A DNA stretch of 64,000 nt from Candidatus Methanocorpusculum faecipullorum (GTDB lineage: Archaea > Halobacteriota > Methanomicrobia > Methanomicrobiales > Methanocorpusculaceae): positions 18,791 through 82,790 of the forward strand of contig JAHLFR010000007.1 in the NCBI GenBank assembly GCA_018883755.1, read 5' to 3'. The notes under the pieces are model-generated. The model was not told where the DNA came from and did no database searches. It worked only from the letters and a program-made list of their open reading frames with translations. Position 1 is the stretch's first letter. The number at the start of each line of letters is the position of its first letter. The translations under genes and the position numbers were made by a program. Of the stretch, positions 46,001 to 55,551 are shown piece after piece.

Positions 46001-47142
46001 AGCCAGCCACCTATGAGTTCCTCAGGCAGCGGTTCTCTGCCTACTATAATGGAGAGGTTCAGGGAGCAGGAGCTGTGTACATCCCTGAGGCACTTACTGA
46101 ACGGGAATGGGGCTTCATCTTCTTTTCAAGCGGATCAAAAACAGCCGGGATGCGCAGGCATCTTTCCTTTAGTTCACCAGAGGATGTACACACCTATCTC
46201 AAAACCATGATCCCCGCGCATGTTTACTACTCAACCGCGTACTACGCGCGGCCTGGAGCGGGGCAGATGAGTGATAAAGGATGGCTGGGAGCAGATCTTA
46301 TTTTTGACCTTGATGCGGACCACATAGTCAGAGGACCGTATGATGTCATGCTTGCGCGGGTCAAAGAGGAGCTATTCAAGCTCATCGACATGCTGACATC
46401 GGAACTCGGGTTTTTCGAGCGCGACCTCAGGATCAATTTCTCCGGTGGCCGCGGTTATCATATCCACATACCAACCCTTGCAGTCCGCAGTTGGGACAGT
46501 ACTGAGCGGCGAGAACTGGTCAACTACGTCTCAGGAACAGGTCTTTCCGCAGAAAGCATGCTTACAGGTCCTGCGAGAAACAAAGGCTGGCAAAAACGTT
46601 ACCGTGCAGCACTTCTCGCAGAGCTTGACAGAATAGCCGCACTGGAGTCTGATGCACAGGCAGAATACCTTACCGGACTCAAAGGGATCTCCGACAAGTT
46701 TGCGACAGGGTTTCTGAAAAATCTTGATGCAACCCGTACAACCGCTGCAACAATCCCGGAAAAACTTCTCGAAAACAAAGTCATCCGGGCGATTACAAAT
46801 CCAGAAAACAAACCATTTCAGGATCAGATCCTAGCAATGGCGGCTCAGGCAGATGAACCGGTTACGACTGACATTAAGCGTCTCATCCGCCACCCCGGAT
46901 CTCTTCACGGCGGCTCCGGCATGCGGGTAACTCCCCTTGAGGTTGACCGTCTTGATGCATTTGATCCGCTTTTGGACGCCGTGGTCTTTGGCGAGCGACA
47001 GGTAACAGTTGAGTGTTCCTTCCCACTGACAATGCCGATACTTGGAAACAGCTACAGTCTTTCCAAAGGATTAAACACAGTCCCCGAGGCACTTGCAGTA
47101 TTCCTCTGCTGCCGCGGAATTGCAGAGATCGGAGGAGTGTAA
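45997..47142 (+). CDS. priS: DNA primase small (catalytic) subunit
   Basis: PriS makes RNA primers for DNA replication with PriL. The 381-residue protein carries the catalytic DLDAD (in ADLIFDLDADHIV, about residue 102) and the SGGRGYHIHIP motif near residue 150. The ATG overlaps the Elp3 stop by 4 bases, and the GINS gene follows after 1 base, linking primase and helicase accessory factor in one transcript. Confidence 0.95.
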   Translation: MKPATYEFLRQRFSAYYNGEVQGAGAVYIPEALTEREWGFIFFSSGSKTAGMRRHLSFSSPEDVHTYLKTMIPAHVYYSTAYYARPGAGQMSDKGWLGADLIFDLDADHIVRGPYDVMLARVKEELFKLIDMLTSELGFFERDLRINFSGGRGYHIHIPTLAVRSWDSTERRELVNYVSGTGLSAESMLTGPARNKGWQKRYRAALLAELDRIAALESDAQAEYLTGLKGISDKFATGFLKNLDATRTTAATIPEKLLENKVIRAITNPENKPFQDQILAMAAQADEPVTTDIKRLIRHPGSLHGGSGMRVTPLEVDRLDAFDPLLDAVVFGERQVTVECSFPLTMPILGNSYSLSKGLNTVPEALAVFLCCRGIAEIGGV

Positions 47143-47143
47143 C

Positions 47144-47845
47144 ATGCCGGATCGCATCAGCATCTCAGAACTTCACGGGTACCTGATCGATGAACGCAAC
47201 AGCGGATCGCTCACCGAGATACCTGCAACCCTGTATGAAGAGGTGCATGCGGAACTCAATGCATTAACCAGTGAAGCGCGCAGCATGGGAGATCCATTCG
47301 GAGAAGGAGTACAGATTCTCTTAAAAGAACGTGAGAGCCTGCGCGAGTACATCCGGGATCTCTATGCCGAGCGGACCCGCAAAATCTTTTCACTGGCCCT
47401 CGCCAAAGCAACCGGGGAAGAGATTAACCGCGAAGAGCTCCGCTGCATGGTACCTGGAGAACGTTCACTCTATGAGGTTGTCGCAGACTCAGCTACGGCA
47501 TGCAGAAAGGCTCTTCTTGACGGTAAACAAATATTAGATACCACAACCGCATTCCACTTCAGCCCTGGAGAGGCAGGGATAGTGGCAGATGAGCCGAATT
47601 CGACTGATGCAGCCTCTTTTGCGGACGCGCATGCAGATGAAGTGTTCCAGAACGGAAACGCCGATGCAGAAACTGCTCCCGAATCGTACCGCGTGATTAT
47701 GGTACAAGAAAAAGTAGAGGAATTTCAGGATTATAGCGGACGATGTTATGCTCTTTCGCCAGGAGATATCGTTTCGCTGCCACAACCCATGGCAGAAATT
47801 CTCTGCAACCGCAACATAGCATTAAATATCAGGCTTCGCAAATAA
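47144..47845 (+). CDS. GINS complex subunit (Gins51-type)
   Basis: GINS binds MCM helicase and links it to primase and polymerase. The 233-residue protein has the helical A domain at the N-terminus (residues 1-125, with [18 protein letters not shown] and [18 protein letters not shown]) and the small beta B domain at the C-terminus ([27 protein letters not shown]), the Gins51/Sld5 order. The linker (residues about 140-180) is acidic and low in complexity. GGAGG lies 7 bases before the ATG at 47144. It directly follows priS. Confidence 0.9.
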   Translation: MPDRISISELHGYLIDERNSGSLTEIPATLYEEVHAELNALTSEARSMGDPFGEGVQILLKERESLREYIRDLYAERTRKIFSLALAKATGEEINREELRCMVPGERSLYEVVADSATACRKALLDGKQILDTTTAFHFSPGEAGIVADEPNSTDAASFADAHADEVFQNGNADAETAPESYRVIMVQEKVEEFQDYSGRCYALSPGDIVSLPQPMAEILCNRNIALNIRLRK

Positions 47846-47886
47846 GTATGGTATTCGGTATCCTTGATTTAGAGGGGACAATATTC

Positions 47887-48165
47887 ATGAAAAAACCAGT
47901 AAAATTCAACACCTACTGCCCGTACTGCCGGAAGCACACCGAGCATGAGGTGGAAAAGGTAAAGAAGGGTAAGACAACCGGCCTCCACTGGATTGACCGT
48001 CAGAAGGCACGCCGCAGCTCTGTTGGAAACCGCGGTAAGTTCGGTAAGGTTCCGGGAGGAGACAAGCCAACCAAGAAGATCAACGTACGTTACCGGTGCA
48101 AGGAGTGCGGAAAGGCACACCTGAGAGCAGGATACCGCGCTGGCAAATTTGAACTTACGGAGTGA
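47887..48165 (+). CDS. rpl44e: Large-subunit ribosomal protein L44e
   Basis: A 92-residue 50S protein with a zinc site: [14 protein letters not shown] and [12 protein letters not shown] (two CxxC pairs). The ATG at 47887 has a GAGGGGAC stretch 6 bases upstream and yields [11 protein letters not shown]; the in-frame extension to 47848 is not used. S27e follows after 6 bases, as in many archaea. Confidence 0.95.
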   Translation: MKKPVKFNTYCPYCRKHTEHEVEKVKKGKTTGLHWIDRQKARRSSVGNRGKFGKVPGGDKPTKKINVRYRCKECGKAHLRAGYRAGKFELTE

Positions 48166-48171
48166 GCAAGA

Positions 48172-48360
48172 ATGGTAAAATCAACCCGCGAAAACCGGAG
48201 CAAGTTTCTGAAGGTTAAATGCCCAGACTGCGAGCACGAGCAGCTCGTCTTTGAGAAGGCATCCTCTAAAGTTGAGTGCATCGTCTGCGGACGTGTCCTT
48301 GCAGAGCCGACTGGCGGTAAGGCAGACATCAAAGCAGATGTCATCGCATCTTACGAATAA
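48172..48360 (+). CDS. rps27e: Small-subunit ribosomal protein S27e
   Basis: A 62-residue zinc-ribbon protein of the 30S subunit: VKCPDCEHEQLVF and CIVCGRVLAEPTGGKA form the CxxC...CxxC site. It lies between L44e and aIF2-alpha, the standard archaeal order L44e, S27e, aIF2-alpha, Nop10. Confidence 0.95.
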   Translation: MVKSTRENRSKFLKVKCPDCEHEQLVFEKASSKVECIVCGRVLAEPTGGKADIKADVIASYE

Positions 48361-48377
48361 ATTCGGAACCATCATCA

Positions 48378-49151
48378 ATGAGTGAAAGAGACTGGCCAAT
48401 TGAAGGAGAACTTGTCGTCTGCAGTGTTGTAGAGGTCAAGGACTTTGCGGCATTCGTTGCCCTGGATGAGTATGAAGGACGTCAGGGGTTAATCCCGATT
48501 GCGGAGATTGCCCGTGGATGGATCAAATACATCCGGGACTATATTCGTGAAGGACAAAAAGTCGTATGCAAAGTCCTTCATGTGGACGAATCCCGCGGCC
48601 ATATTGATCTTTCCCTCAAAGATGTAAATGAACACCAGCGCCGTGAGAAGATTCAGGACTGGAAGAACGAACAAAAAGCCCACAAATGGATCGAGTTTGC
48701 CTCAAAGGACAGTAATGTCCCAGTGAAGGATATTGAAGAGGCAATGTACAAGGAGTACTCCTCTCTCTATGCTGCATTTGAGGACATCGCCATCTATGGT
48801 GACACAACACTGGAAAAGTTCTCCCTGCCTGAGGTCGTAAGGAACGCACTGGCAAAAGTTGCATCAGAAAATGTGAAAGTTCCCCGGGTTACGGTTTCCG
48901 CAATCCTGGAACTGACCTCCAATAAACCGGACGGAGTAAACGTAATTCGACGCGCACTCCGTTCCGCTGAACCCAAAGTTGACGGTGCCGAGATCGAGTT
49001 GTTGTATCTGGGCGCACCCAAATACCGGGTAAAGGTCGTTGCTCCGGACTACAAAACAGCAGAGAAGGCTCTGGAAAAAGCTGCAAATGCTGCGATCGGG
49101 GTGATGGAGCGCGCCGATGGTACCGGGAAACTGGTACGAAAACAGAAATAA
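48378..49151 (+). CDS. eif2a: Translation initiation factor 2 subunit alpha
   Basis: aIF2 brings initiator tRNA to the ribosome. The 257-residue alpha subunit has an N-terminal S1/OB domain (GELVVCSVVEVKDFAAFVALDEY, then CKVLHVDESRGHIDLSLKDVNEHQR), a helical middle and a C-terminal alpha-beta domain. It starts 17 bases after S27e, and the Nop10 gene follows after 11 bases. Confidence 0.95.
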   Translation: MSERDWPIEGELVVCSVVEVKDFAAFVALDEYEGRQGLIPIAEIARGWIKYIRDYIREGQKVVCKVLHVDESRGHIDLSLKDVNEHQRREKIQDWKNEQKAHKWIEFASKDSNVPVKDIEEAMYKEYSSLYAAFEDIAIYGDTTLEKFSLPEVVRNALAKVASENVKVPRVTVSAILELTSNKPDGVNVIRRALRSAEPKVDGAEIELLYLGAPKYRVKVVAPDYKTAEKALEKAANAAIGVMERADGTGKLVRKQK

Positions 49152-49162
49152 CTAGGTGTATT

Positions 49163-49324
49163 ATGACTGGTCACATTCGGCAATGCCCGATTGATCACAC
49201 CTATACTCTTTTGAAAGTTTGTCCGAAATGTGGTGCTGTAACTGAGTCAGTGCACCCTGCACGATATTCCCCACAGGATAAATATGGTAAATACCGGAGG
49301 ATGATACGCGAATGGAACAAGTAA
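49163..49324 (+). CDS. nop10: H/ACA RNP protein Nop10
   Basis: A 53-residue protein, too short for most gene finders. It reads MTGHIRQCPIDHTYTLLKVC then CPKCGAVTESVHPARYSPQDKY and ends RRMIREWNK. The zinc ribbon (Cx~11CxxC) and the HPARYSPQDKYGKYRR block are the Nop10 hallmark. Nop10 binds Cbf5 in the pseudouridine-forming guide RNP. It overlaps the PAC2 gene by 13 bases. Confidence 0.94.
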   Translation: MTGHIRQCPIDHTYTLLKVCPKCGAVTESVHPARYSPQDKYGKYRRMIREWNK

Positions 49325-50070
49325 ATGTGCGCTGGTATGTAGAAGATGTATCTGCCCACTCTGCAAGCGTGGTAATAGCTGGTCTTCCGGGTGTTGGCCA
49401 TGTGGGAAAACTGGTGGTGGATCATCTGGTCCGTGCACTTTCCGCAGTGAAGGTTGCGGAGATAACTTCTACACTGTTTCCGCCGCAGATGTATCTTGAT
49501 TGCGATGCTGTTCTTCGCCTTCCACGCAACGAGATATTTTTTGTGCCAGGAACCGATGAACACGATCCGGTGCTTTTCCTCGCGGGTGACTGTCAGAGTA
49601 CCAGTGCCGAAGGGCATTACACTCTTGCGGAAGGATATCTGAGAGTGTTTGATCTGCTGGGCGTCCGCCGCATCTATACGCTGGGCGGTTACGGTGTTGG
49701 AAGAATGGTCGAACACCCGCGGGTACTTTCAGCACTGAGTTCTGCATCCCTCAAAGAGGAAGTACTTGCAGCCGGTGCAGTGATAAATCCCGAGGAACCG
49801 GTAGGAGGCATTATCGGTGCTGCAGGGTTACTTATTACGCTCGGGCGCTTGCACGGGATGGAAGGAATTGCGCTTCTTGGAGAGACCTCCGGTTACTTGG
49901 TAGACCCAGTGAGCTCAACAGCAGTACTGGATGTACTGGAGCGACTAACACACATTCATGCAGACCGGACGGAACTGACGGATCTTGCTGAGCAGATGAT
50001 GACTGATATTGCAGCAATTGCAAATGCTGCAATGCCAAAACCCCCGGACGATCTCAGCTACATCGGGTGA
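49312..50070 (+). CDS. PAC2-family (proteasome assembly chaperone-like) protein
   Basis: A 252-residue protein of the archaeal PAC2/COG2047 family, with GLPGVGHVGKLVVDHLV near the N-terminus, YTLGGYGVGRMVEHPRV in the middle and GLLITLGRLHGMEGIALLGET later. It may aid proteasome assembly or act as an ATP-grasp-like binding protein; neither is proven. The ATG has GGAGG 12 bases upstream inside Nop10. Nop10-PAC2 adjacency is common in archaea. Confidence 0.85.
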   Translation: MEQVNVRWYVEDVSAHSASVVIAGLPGVGHVGKLVVDHLVRALSAVKVAEITSTLFPPQMYLDCDAVLRLPRNEIFFVPGTDEHDPVLFLAGDCQSTSAEGHYTLAEGYLRVFDLLGVRRIYTLGGYGVGRMVEHPRVLSALSSASLKEEVLAAGAVINPEEPVGGIIGAAGLLITLGRLHGMEGIALLGETSGYLVDPVSSTAVLDVLERLTHIHADRTELTDLAEQMMTDIAAIANAAMPKPPDDLSYIG

Positions 50071-50075
50071 GACGA

Positions 50076-51194
50076 ATGCAGAAAAATACAGACCTGCATC
50101 TGCACTCCTGTTTCTCCATGGCAACGTCTCCGGACATGGTGCCGGAACACATTCTGGCGGGATGCAGAATCAAAGGCATTGATGTTATCGGAAGCGGCGA
50201 TGCACTGCATCCTGAATGGCGCAAAATGTGGGAGCCGTATGTGGACAATGAATTTGGGATTACAGTGATACCACAAACCGAAGTGGAGGACTCCTCACGC
50301 GTACATCACGTAATTCTCGCAGAAACATTTGATCAGTTTGCGGAACTGCAGGACATGTTCGAACCGGTATGCGGGCATCTTACTACCGCAGGGAGACCAC
50401 ATCTTCAGCTGGGAGGAGAAGAGATCGCAACAGCAGTCCATGACGTGGGAGGAATGATTGGTCCTGCACATGCATTTACTCCGTGGACGTCATTGTTTGC
50501 AGCATTCACATCCCCTTCCGAATGCTACGGGGAAGAGACGTTTGAGTTCTGTGAGCTTGGGCTCTCAGCAGATTCCACGTACGGTGCAGGTATTGCAGAA
50601 TTTGCCGATGTTCCATTCCTTACAAACTCAGATGCTCACAGCCCGACACCAATAAAACTCGGGCGCGAGTTTACACGAATGGATCTTTCCACAGACTCGC
50701 CTAAATCAGTTCTCGCAGGAATTTCCTCAGGAAACATCGTCCTGAACGCCGGCTTTTTTCCAGAAGAGGGAAAATACAACCGTACGGCATGTACCCGCTG
50801 CTACCAACAGTTTTCCCTTGCGGAGGCAGAGCACTTCCACTGGAAATGCCCGCATGACAACGGAAGAATCAAGCTTGGTGTTCGTGAACGTGCAGAAAAA
50901 CTCTCCACACTTGCGGAACCAACACAACGTCCGCCGTATCTGAAAATGATTCCTTTGGGAGAGGTGATTGCACGCGTACTTGGAACGGCCTCACCAAACA
51001 CGAAAAAATGCAAAGAACTGTACAACAGATTCGTCGAAACATTCGACAATGAGATTGCAGTTCTGCTGGAGGTTCCCAAACATGATCTCTGTTCCGTATC
51101 ATGTGAAGTGGCAGATGCAGTGATAAAAATGCGGGAGGGACAGGTCACACTCTTCCCAGGCGGCGGCGGGAAATACGGATCATTTGCATTCTGA
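50076..51194 (+). CDS. Endonuclease Q (PHP-domain DNA repair endonuclease)
   Basis: A 372-residue protein of the EndoQ/TIGR00375 family, which nicks DNA 5' to deaminated bases such as uracil and hypoxanthine. The PHP domain metal motifs are DLHLHSCFSMATS, GSGDALHPEW and the later TNSDAHSPTPIKLGREF. A zinc-binding CTRCYQQFSLAEAEHFHWKCP follows, then a basic helical tail. The ATG at 50076 has GGTGA 6 bases before it; a GTG at 50067 overlapping the PAC2 stop is possible. It ends with a short motif (VTLFPGGGGKYG); in some archaea such C-termini contact PCNA, here only a guess. Confidence 0.9.
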   Translation: MQKNTDLHLHSCFSMATSPDMVPEHILAGCRIKGIDVIGSGDALHPEWRKMWEPYVDNEFGITVIPQTEVEDSSRVHHVILAETFDQFAELQDMFEPVCGHLTTAGRPHLQLGGEEIATAVHDVGGMIGPAHAFTPWTSLFAAFTSPSECYGEETFEFCELGLSADSTYGAGIAEFADVPFLTNSDAHSPTPIKLGREFTRMDLSTDSPKSVLAGISSGNIVLNAGFFPEEGKYNRTACTRCYQQFSLAEAEHFHWKCPHDNGRIKLGVRERAEKLSTLAEPTQRPPYLKMIPLGEVIARVLGTASPNTKKCKELYNRFVETFDNEIAVLLEVPKHDLCSVSCEVADAVIKMREGQVTLFPGGGGKYGSFAF

Positions 51195-51234
51195 ATATTT
51201 ACGGCTGACAAAATGAAAACAATGGGCAGGGCTC

Positions 51235-52065
51235 TCACTGGGGAAGCAGCTCAGCTGCGATCCGTTCCTCGGCAATGTTGATGTATCCTTCATCGATCTC
51301 AAACCCGATAAACGGGATCCCAAGACGAACTGCGGCAACAGCAGTGCTGCCGATACCCATAAACGGATCCATCACAAGGCGGCAACGGCTGACACCGTGA
51401 TCACGGATACACATCATCGGCAGCTGAACCGGAAAGGTTGCCGGATGAGGACGCTCCTCGCGGACGGTTTCATAGGGGATGAACCACGTGTTGCCGCGAT
51501 CGCGGATATCCTGTTTTTTCTGTACCCATCTGCGGACATTGCTTTTGTCCTGATAGGGAACACCGTTTGCGAGCCGATCGATCGGAACGTCACCGGTTTT
51601 GGTAAAGTGAAAGATGAACTCGTGGCAGTCATTATGGAACCGATGACTGTTGATCGGCTTGTAATGACCAACCGCGACACCAGTCTCGGGAATCTTTGCA
51701 TTGTAGAACTTTCCCATGTCCTCTTTAGGAAGAGCAATGGATTTGATCCAATGGATCATATTCTGAAGAATGAACCCGGATCTCCGGAACTCCTGCGCAA
51801 CGTCCATGGGAATCCACGGATCTTTGAGACTGCCTCCAACATTGAGATACAGAGAGCCCTCATCAGAGAGTACACGTATCGCAGCATCGGCAACATCTTT
51901 CATCCAGGAGAGATATCCGTTACGCGGAACTGTGTCATCATAGGTGGTGTAGAGCTTACCAAGGTTGTAAGGTGGAGAGGTCACAATAACATCAACAGAT
52001 CCGGCAGAAAGCCGGTTCATGCCGGTGATACAGTCACAGTGATGAATAATTCCCAGAGAGCTCAT
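51235..52065 (-). CDS. Solitary DNA methyltransferase, beta class, probably N4-cytosine
   Basis: A 276-residue modification enzyme. The catalytic motif [10 protein letters not shown], is near residue 29 and the AdoMet motif [19 protein letters not shown], lies near residue 232, an order typical of the beta class. S-P-P-Y rather than D-P-P-Y favours cytosine N4 as target, by family rule. The middle (residues 120-200) is the specificity region. No restriction endonuclease gene is nearby, so it is a stand-alone methyltransferase. It starts 2 bases after the FKBP gene. Confidence 0.87.
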   Translation of the reverse strand: MSSLGIIHHCDCITGMNRLSAGSVDVIVTSPPYNLGKLYTTYDDTVPRNGYLSWMKDVADAAIRVLSDEGSLYLNVGGSLKDPWIPMDVAQEFRRSGFILQNMIHWIKSIALPKEDMGKFYNAKIPETGVAVGHYKPINSHRFHNDCHEFIFHFTKTGDVPIDRLANGVPYQDKSNVRRWVQKKQDIRDRGNTWFIPYETVREERPHPATFPVQLPMMCIRDHGVSRCRLVMDPFMGIGSTAVAAVRLGIPFIGFEIDEGYINIAEERIAAELLPQ

Positions 52066-52067
52066 GG

Positions 52068-52493
52068 TCAGAAGATCTTTTCTATGGTGATATCGTAGGT
52101 GATCGTTTCTCCGGCAAGCGGATGATTCGCGTCCACCGTGATGCTTTTATCGGTTACACTAACCACCGTGACAAGACAAGGCTTTTTCAGGACTTCGACT
52201 CGGATGATCTCTCCTGCAACCGGTTCGTGATCAAGACTGAGTTTATGCCGTTTAATGGTGACAACGAGTTTCTTGTGGTACCTGCCGTAAGCTTTCTCCG
52301 GAGGAAGCACAACGGTGACTGTCTCACCCTCGGACTTGCCAATAAGAGCCTCTTCAAATGCTGGATTGATCTGTTTTTTTCCGAGCGTGACCAGTACCGG
52401 TTTACCAGAGCGAGTATCCTCAAAGATTTCCCCATCTGGACGACGGCTGGTGAAATGAAGAAGAAGCGTACTTTCCGCAGTGACACCACTCAT
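52068..52493 (-). CDS. SlyD-like FKBP-type peptidyl-prolyl isomerase
   Basis: A 141-residue cytosolic FKBP of the SlyD type: FKBP core with [19 protein letters not shown] and [36 protein letters not shown], an inserted-in-flap domain (residues about 70-120), and the closing [15 protein letters not shown] typical of the family. It speeds proline isomerisation and chaperones. It is transcribed with the methyltransferase gene downstream. Confidence 0.9.
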   Translation of the reverse strand: MSGVTAESTLLLHFTSRRPDGEIFEDTRSGKPVLVTLGKKQINPAFEEALIGKSEGETVTVVLPPEKAYGRYHKKLVVTIKRHKLSLDHEPVAGEIIRVEVLKKPCLVTVVSVTDKSITVDANHPLAGETITYDITIEKIF

Positions 52494-52553
52494 GATTATT
52501 CTGTATGTTTTGAATGTACATTAGTATTTGTCCGGACAAAAAGGAGGGATTGG

Positions 52554-53504
52554 TTACTCCCGCGGAATGTGGCAAACACCGAAGTCACCCTTCTTGATTC
52601 TCCGAAGCGAGAGCCAGAAGAACGTCGCCACAATTCCAATGGTCAGGAGCGGGGCAAACCAAATTGGGATGTGCAAGCCGAACCCTTCACCGCACATGAT
52701 AAGGCCAAGTGTAAAGATAGAATACATCGCACCATTTTTCAGATAGGCATATCTTCTGATATTTTCGATGTTCCGGACGGTTAACTCACGCACAACAACT
52801 GCGCCGATACCATTTCCAATCAGAATCAGCGGGACAGACATGGTAAATGCAAAGGCGCCGATAACACCATCAATAGAAAATGTTGCGTCGATTACTTCAA
52901 GCAGCATCAATTTACTCATGTCCGATTTTGTTGAAGTACCGGCTTCAAGCTCCGCAGACTTTTTGTCGGCAAAGAGCCTGAACCCCTGCATGATGAAAAA
53001 GATTGCAGAACCTCCCACTGCTGCCACCGCAAGAAGAGCATTGATCTGTGCTGCGGCATAGCAGATCAGAAACAGAACAACAGCTGCAACAGCATAGAAC
53101 CAGGGACCCTGACGGGACATGGCACGCTCTCCTGGAACAATACAGTTCTTCTCCTCGGCCATCAACCAGTGGAGGAAAAGGAAGATCATGAAGATCCCTC
53201 CCGCCAAAAGGAGGAACGGTGCACTGGCCTCAATTGCAGCCGCAGCAGTAGCATCGTCGGAGAACGTTGCAGTCAGTGCTCCAATCGGACCAAGGGAAGG
53301 GGTTGAAAACCAGATGATAAGCCATGGAAGCACACCACGGATACCAAAAACTGCAATGATAATACCCCAGGTCAGGAACCAGCGGCGTGCCCACGCTTTC
53401 ATGGTGGACAAAATGTCTGCATTGATGATTGCATTGTCGATACTAGCCACTGTTTCAAATGCGACGAGGCCGACAATCACGAGAACAGCGTAGGCAATCT
53501 CCAT
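52554..53504 (-). CDS. DUF475/TerC-like membrane protein
   Basis: A 316-residue membrane protein with about nine helices. VAFETVASIDNAIINADILSTM at the N-terminus and LLEVIDATFSIDGVIGAFAFT in the second half are the repeated acidic-membrane motifs of the TerC/DUF475 family, thought to carry or bind metal ions. Function not established. It stands alone, convergent with nothing nearby. Confidence 0.85.
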   Translation of the reverse strand: MEIAYAVLVIVGLVAFETVASIDNAIINADILSTMKAWARRWFLTWGIIIAVFGIRGVLPWLIIWFSTPSLGPIGALTATFSDDATAAAAIEASAPFLLLAGGIFMIFLFLHWLMAEEKNCIVPGERAMSRQGPWFYAVAAVVLFLICYAAAQINALLAVAAVGGSAIFFIMQGFRLFADKKSAELEAGTSTKSDMSKLMLLEVIDATFSIDGVIGAFAFTMSVPLILIGNGIGAVVVRELTVRNIENIRRYAYLKNGAMYSIFTLGLIMCGEGFGLHIPIWFAPLLTIGIVATFFWLSLRRIKKGDFGVCHIPRE

Positions 53505-53655
53505 GCTAACTAACTGAGGACATATAGGGGCTGATAGATTATTAATATCGCCATTTGGCCTGAACGTTTGTACAGAAAACAGAAGTGATGTATCTTATCT
53601 GATAGCCCGAATGTGCTGATGAATATATACTATAGAAACGGATTGAGATAATGGT

Positions 53656-53850
53656 ATGAAAAAGTATCTCCAGACGGTTCTGGGTTGTCTGTGCCTAATT
53701 TCAGCAGGCAGTGTGACAACAGTGTCAGCATGTGCAGAGAAAGAAATGGAACTGACAACCCATTCAGAACCAGCCGGAGCAACAATGACTGTTTCCGAGA
53801 AGCAAGGGGAAATGGAATGGCAGTCTCCCAGAACGGGACTGGAGGAATGA
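53656..53850 (+). CDS. Small exported protein, possible lipoprotein
   Basis: A 64-residue frame: MKKYLQTVLGCLCLISAG is a signal sequence and TVSAC fits a lipobox, leaving a mature part of about 38 hydrophilic residues with no family I recognise. A TATA-like TATATACTATAG lies about 30 bases before the ATG. It is 7 bases before the UPF0305 gene, which supports it being real, but the evidence is thin. Confidence 0.45.
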   Translation: MKKYLQTVLGCLCLISAGSVTTVSACAEKEMELTTHSEPAGATMTVSEKQGEMEWQSPRTGLEE

Positions 53851-53857
53851 TTCGGAG

Positions 53858-54460
53858 ATGAACGTCCTTTCCCTTTCCGATGATGAATCGGCGGCAGTTA
53901 TTGACAGGACCATCCAGTCCCTTCAGAAGGCAACGAGTACTGCTGACGCAGTGAAAAGAATCGGGTCTGCTTTATCCCAGTACACGGTCTTTGATCTTCA
54001 GTACATAGGAGGATTTATCCGCCGCGAAGTAAACAAGCTGCCAAATCCATACCGGAGAGTATACCTACCTTACAGTTTGGATCTGCTGAATCAGTATCAC
54101 GTGTTTATGCAGATGTACCGAACGCAGAAGCTTCCCGATGAACCAATAAAGGATCCTACGCTCTGGAGTGAGTACTGGGAAATTGCACGCGTACAGTGTT
54201 TTGTTCGATCCGGGCCATCGGATGATCCGTTTCCACAGATGGAACATCCCCTGAGCAAATTTTTTTACCGGCTCGTATACGGATATGTGATGCTGATTGC
54301 AAATGGATACGGACACCCAATCGGTATGCCGTTTCCGGGAGGGGCAACAGTCCATCGCGAGGGAGAACAGGTACTTTGTCCAATCAGAGATAAAGAGAGG
54401 GATCTTCCCGCAGCATTATGTAATTTTTGTCCGGCAGAACAGGATCCGCGATACAAATAA
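53858..54460 (+). CDS. UPF0305/DUF2115-family protein
   Basis: A 200-residue archaeal protein. The C-terminal block VLCPIRDKERDLPAALCNFCPAEQDP, with three cysteines, matches UPF0305/DUF2115. The rest is helical. Function unknown. It follows the small lipoprotein frame by 7 bases and precedes the MBL gene by 80 bases. Confidence 0.75.
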   Translation: MNVLSLSDDESAAVIDRTIQSLQKATSTADAVKRIGSALSQYTVFDLQYIGGFIRREVNKLPNPYRRVYLPYSLDLLNQYHVFMQMYRTQKLPDEPIKDPTLWSEYWEIARVQCFVRSGPSDDPFPQMEHPLSKFFYRLVYGYVMLIANGYGHPIGMPFPGGATVHREGEQVLCPIRDKERDLPAALCNFCPAEQDPRYK

Positions 54461-54540
54461 TTCTTCCAAGTAAAGAGAAAAGCAAACTCAGGAATGTACG
54501 GATATATAGCAGGCACACACCATACAATGATCGAATTCCG

Positions 54541-55419
54541 ATGTATGAACTGATACACGCACGCGGGAATACGTATTATATTGACTGCCCGGCGAAGATG
54601 GGGCTATATGTGAAAGATGATGCCCATGCCTATCTGATCGATAGTGGTAACGACAAGGAAGCGGGAAAGAAGATTTTGAAAATCCTACAGGCACATGGAT
54701 GGAACCTGGATGCAGTAATTGTTACCCACTCACATGCAGATCATTTTGGCGGATGTGCAGTTTTGCAGGAGCGGACAGGGTGCAAAGTGTACGGGAGCGA
54801 GATAGAGCGGGCATTTATGCAACATCCTATTCTGGAACCGGCATATTTGTACGGGGGATATCCCCCAAAGGAACTCAGAAATAAATTCCTGATGGCAAAA
54901 CCGTGTACGGTACTGGATATATGCGAAGAAACCTTCCCACATGAGTTCACGATAATCCCCCTGCCGGGACATTATTTTGATATGATCGGAGTTGTGACCC
55001 CGGACAAGGTGTTTTTCTGTGCAGACAGTTTATCAGGGGAGCACATACTAGAGAAGTACCATGTCGCTGTTCTCTATGATGTAGAGGCATATCTTACAAC
55101 ACTGGAAACGGTGGAAACTACAGATGCCGAATTATTTGTCCCTGCACATGCCGAACCGGTAACAGATATCAGGGAACTCGCACGAATGAACGCCATGAAG
55201 GTAGAGGAAATTGCAGATCAGATACTTGAGTTGTGCGGAGCAGGTGCATCATTTGAGGATATCTTAGCGGGATTATTTGTACGGTACAATCTCTCGATGG
55301 ACTGCAACCAGTATGTACTGGTCGGGAGTACAGTACGGTCGTACCTCTCTTATCTGCATGGAAAAGGACTCATTGACGTAATGTTTGCAGACAACCGGAT
55401 GTTGTGGGCAAGAAAGTAA
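54541..55419 (+). CDS. MBL-fold metallohydrolase
   Basis: A 292-residue metallo-beta-lactamase-fold enzyme. THSHADHFGG (about residue 61) is the HxHxDH metal motif; further ligands appear in IPLPGHYFDM and FFCADSL. A C-terminal extension of about 90 residues is a helical, winged-helix-like region. The substrate is unknown. The ATG at 54541 gives MYELIHARGN; an open frame continues upstream into UPF0305, but that start has no ribosome-binding site. Confidence 0.85.
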   Translation: MYELIHARGNTYYIDCPAKMGLYVKDDAHAYLIDSGNDKEAGKKILKILQAHGWNLDAVIVTHSHADHFGGCAVLQERTGCKVYGSEIERAFMQHPILEPAYLYGGYPPKELRNKFLMAKPCTVLDICEETFPHEFTIIPLPGHYFDMIGVVTPDKVFFCADSLSGEHILEKYHVAVLYDVEAYLTTLETVETTDAELFVPAHAEPVTDIRELARMNAMKVEEIADQILELCGAGASFEDILAGLFVRYNLSMDCNQYVLVGSTVRSYLSYLHGKGLIDVMFADNRMLWARK

Positions 55420-55551
55420 GGAGCGTATAGAAAACCAGGAAAAAGAAATCCTGAAGAAATATTTCATTGCTACAGTAAATTCCGGATCTTCGTGGCTATT
55501 CAAAACTCACTAAAGACCCAAAATAGAGAGAATGGTTACTGAACAACACTC

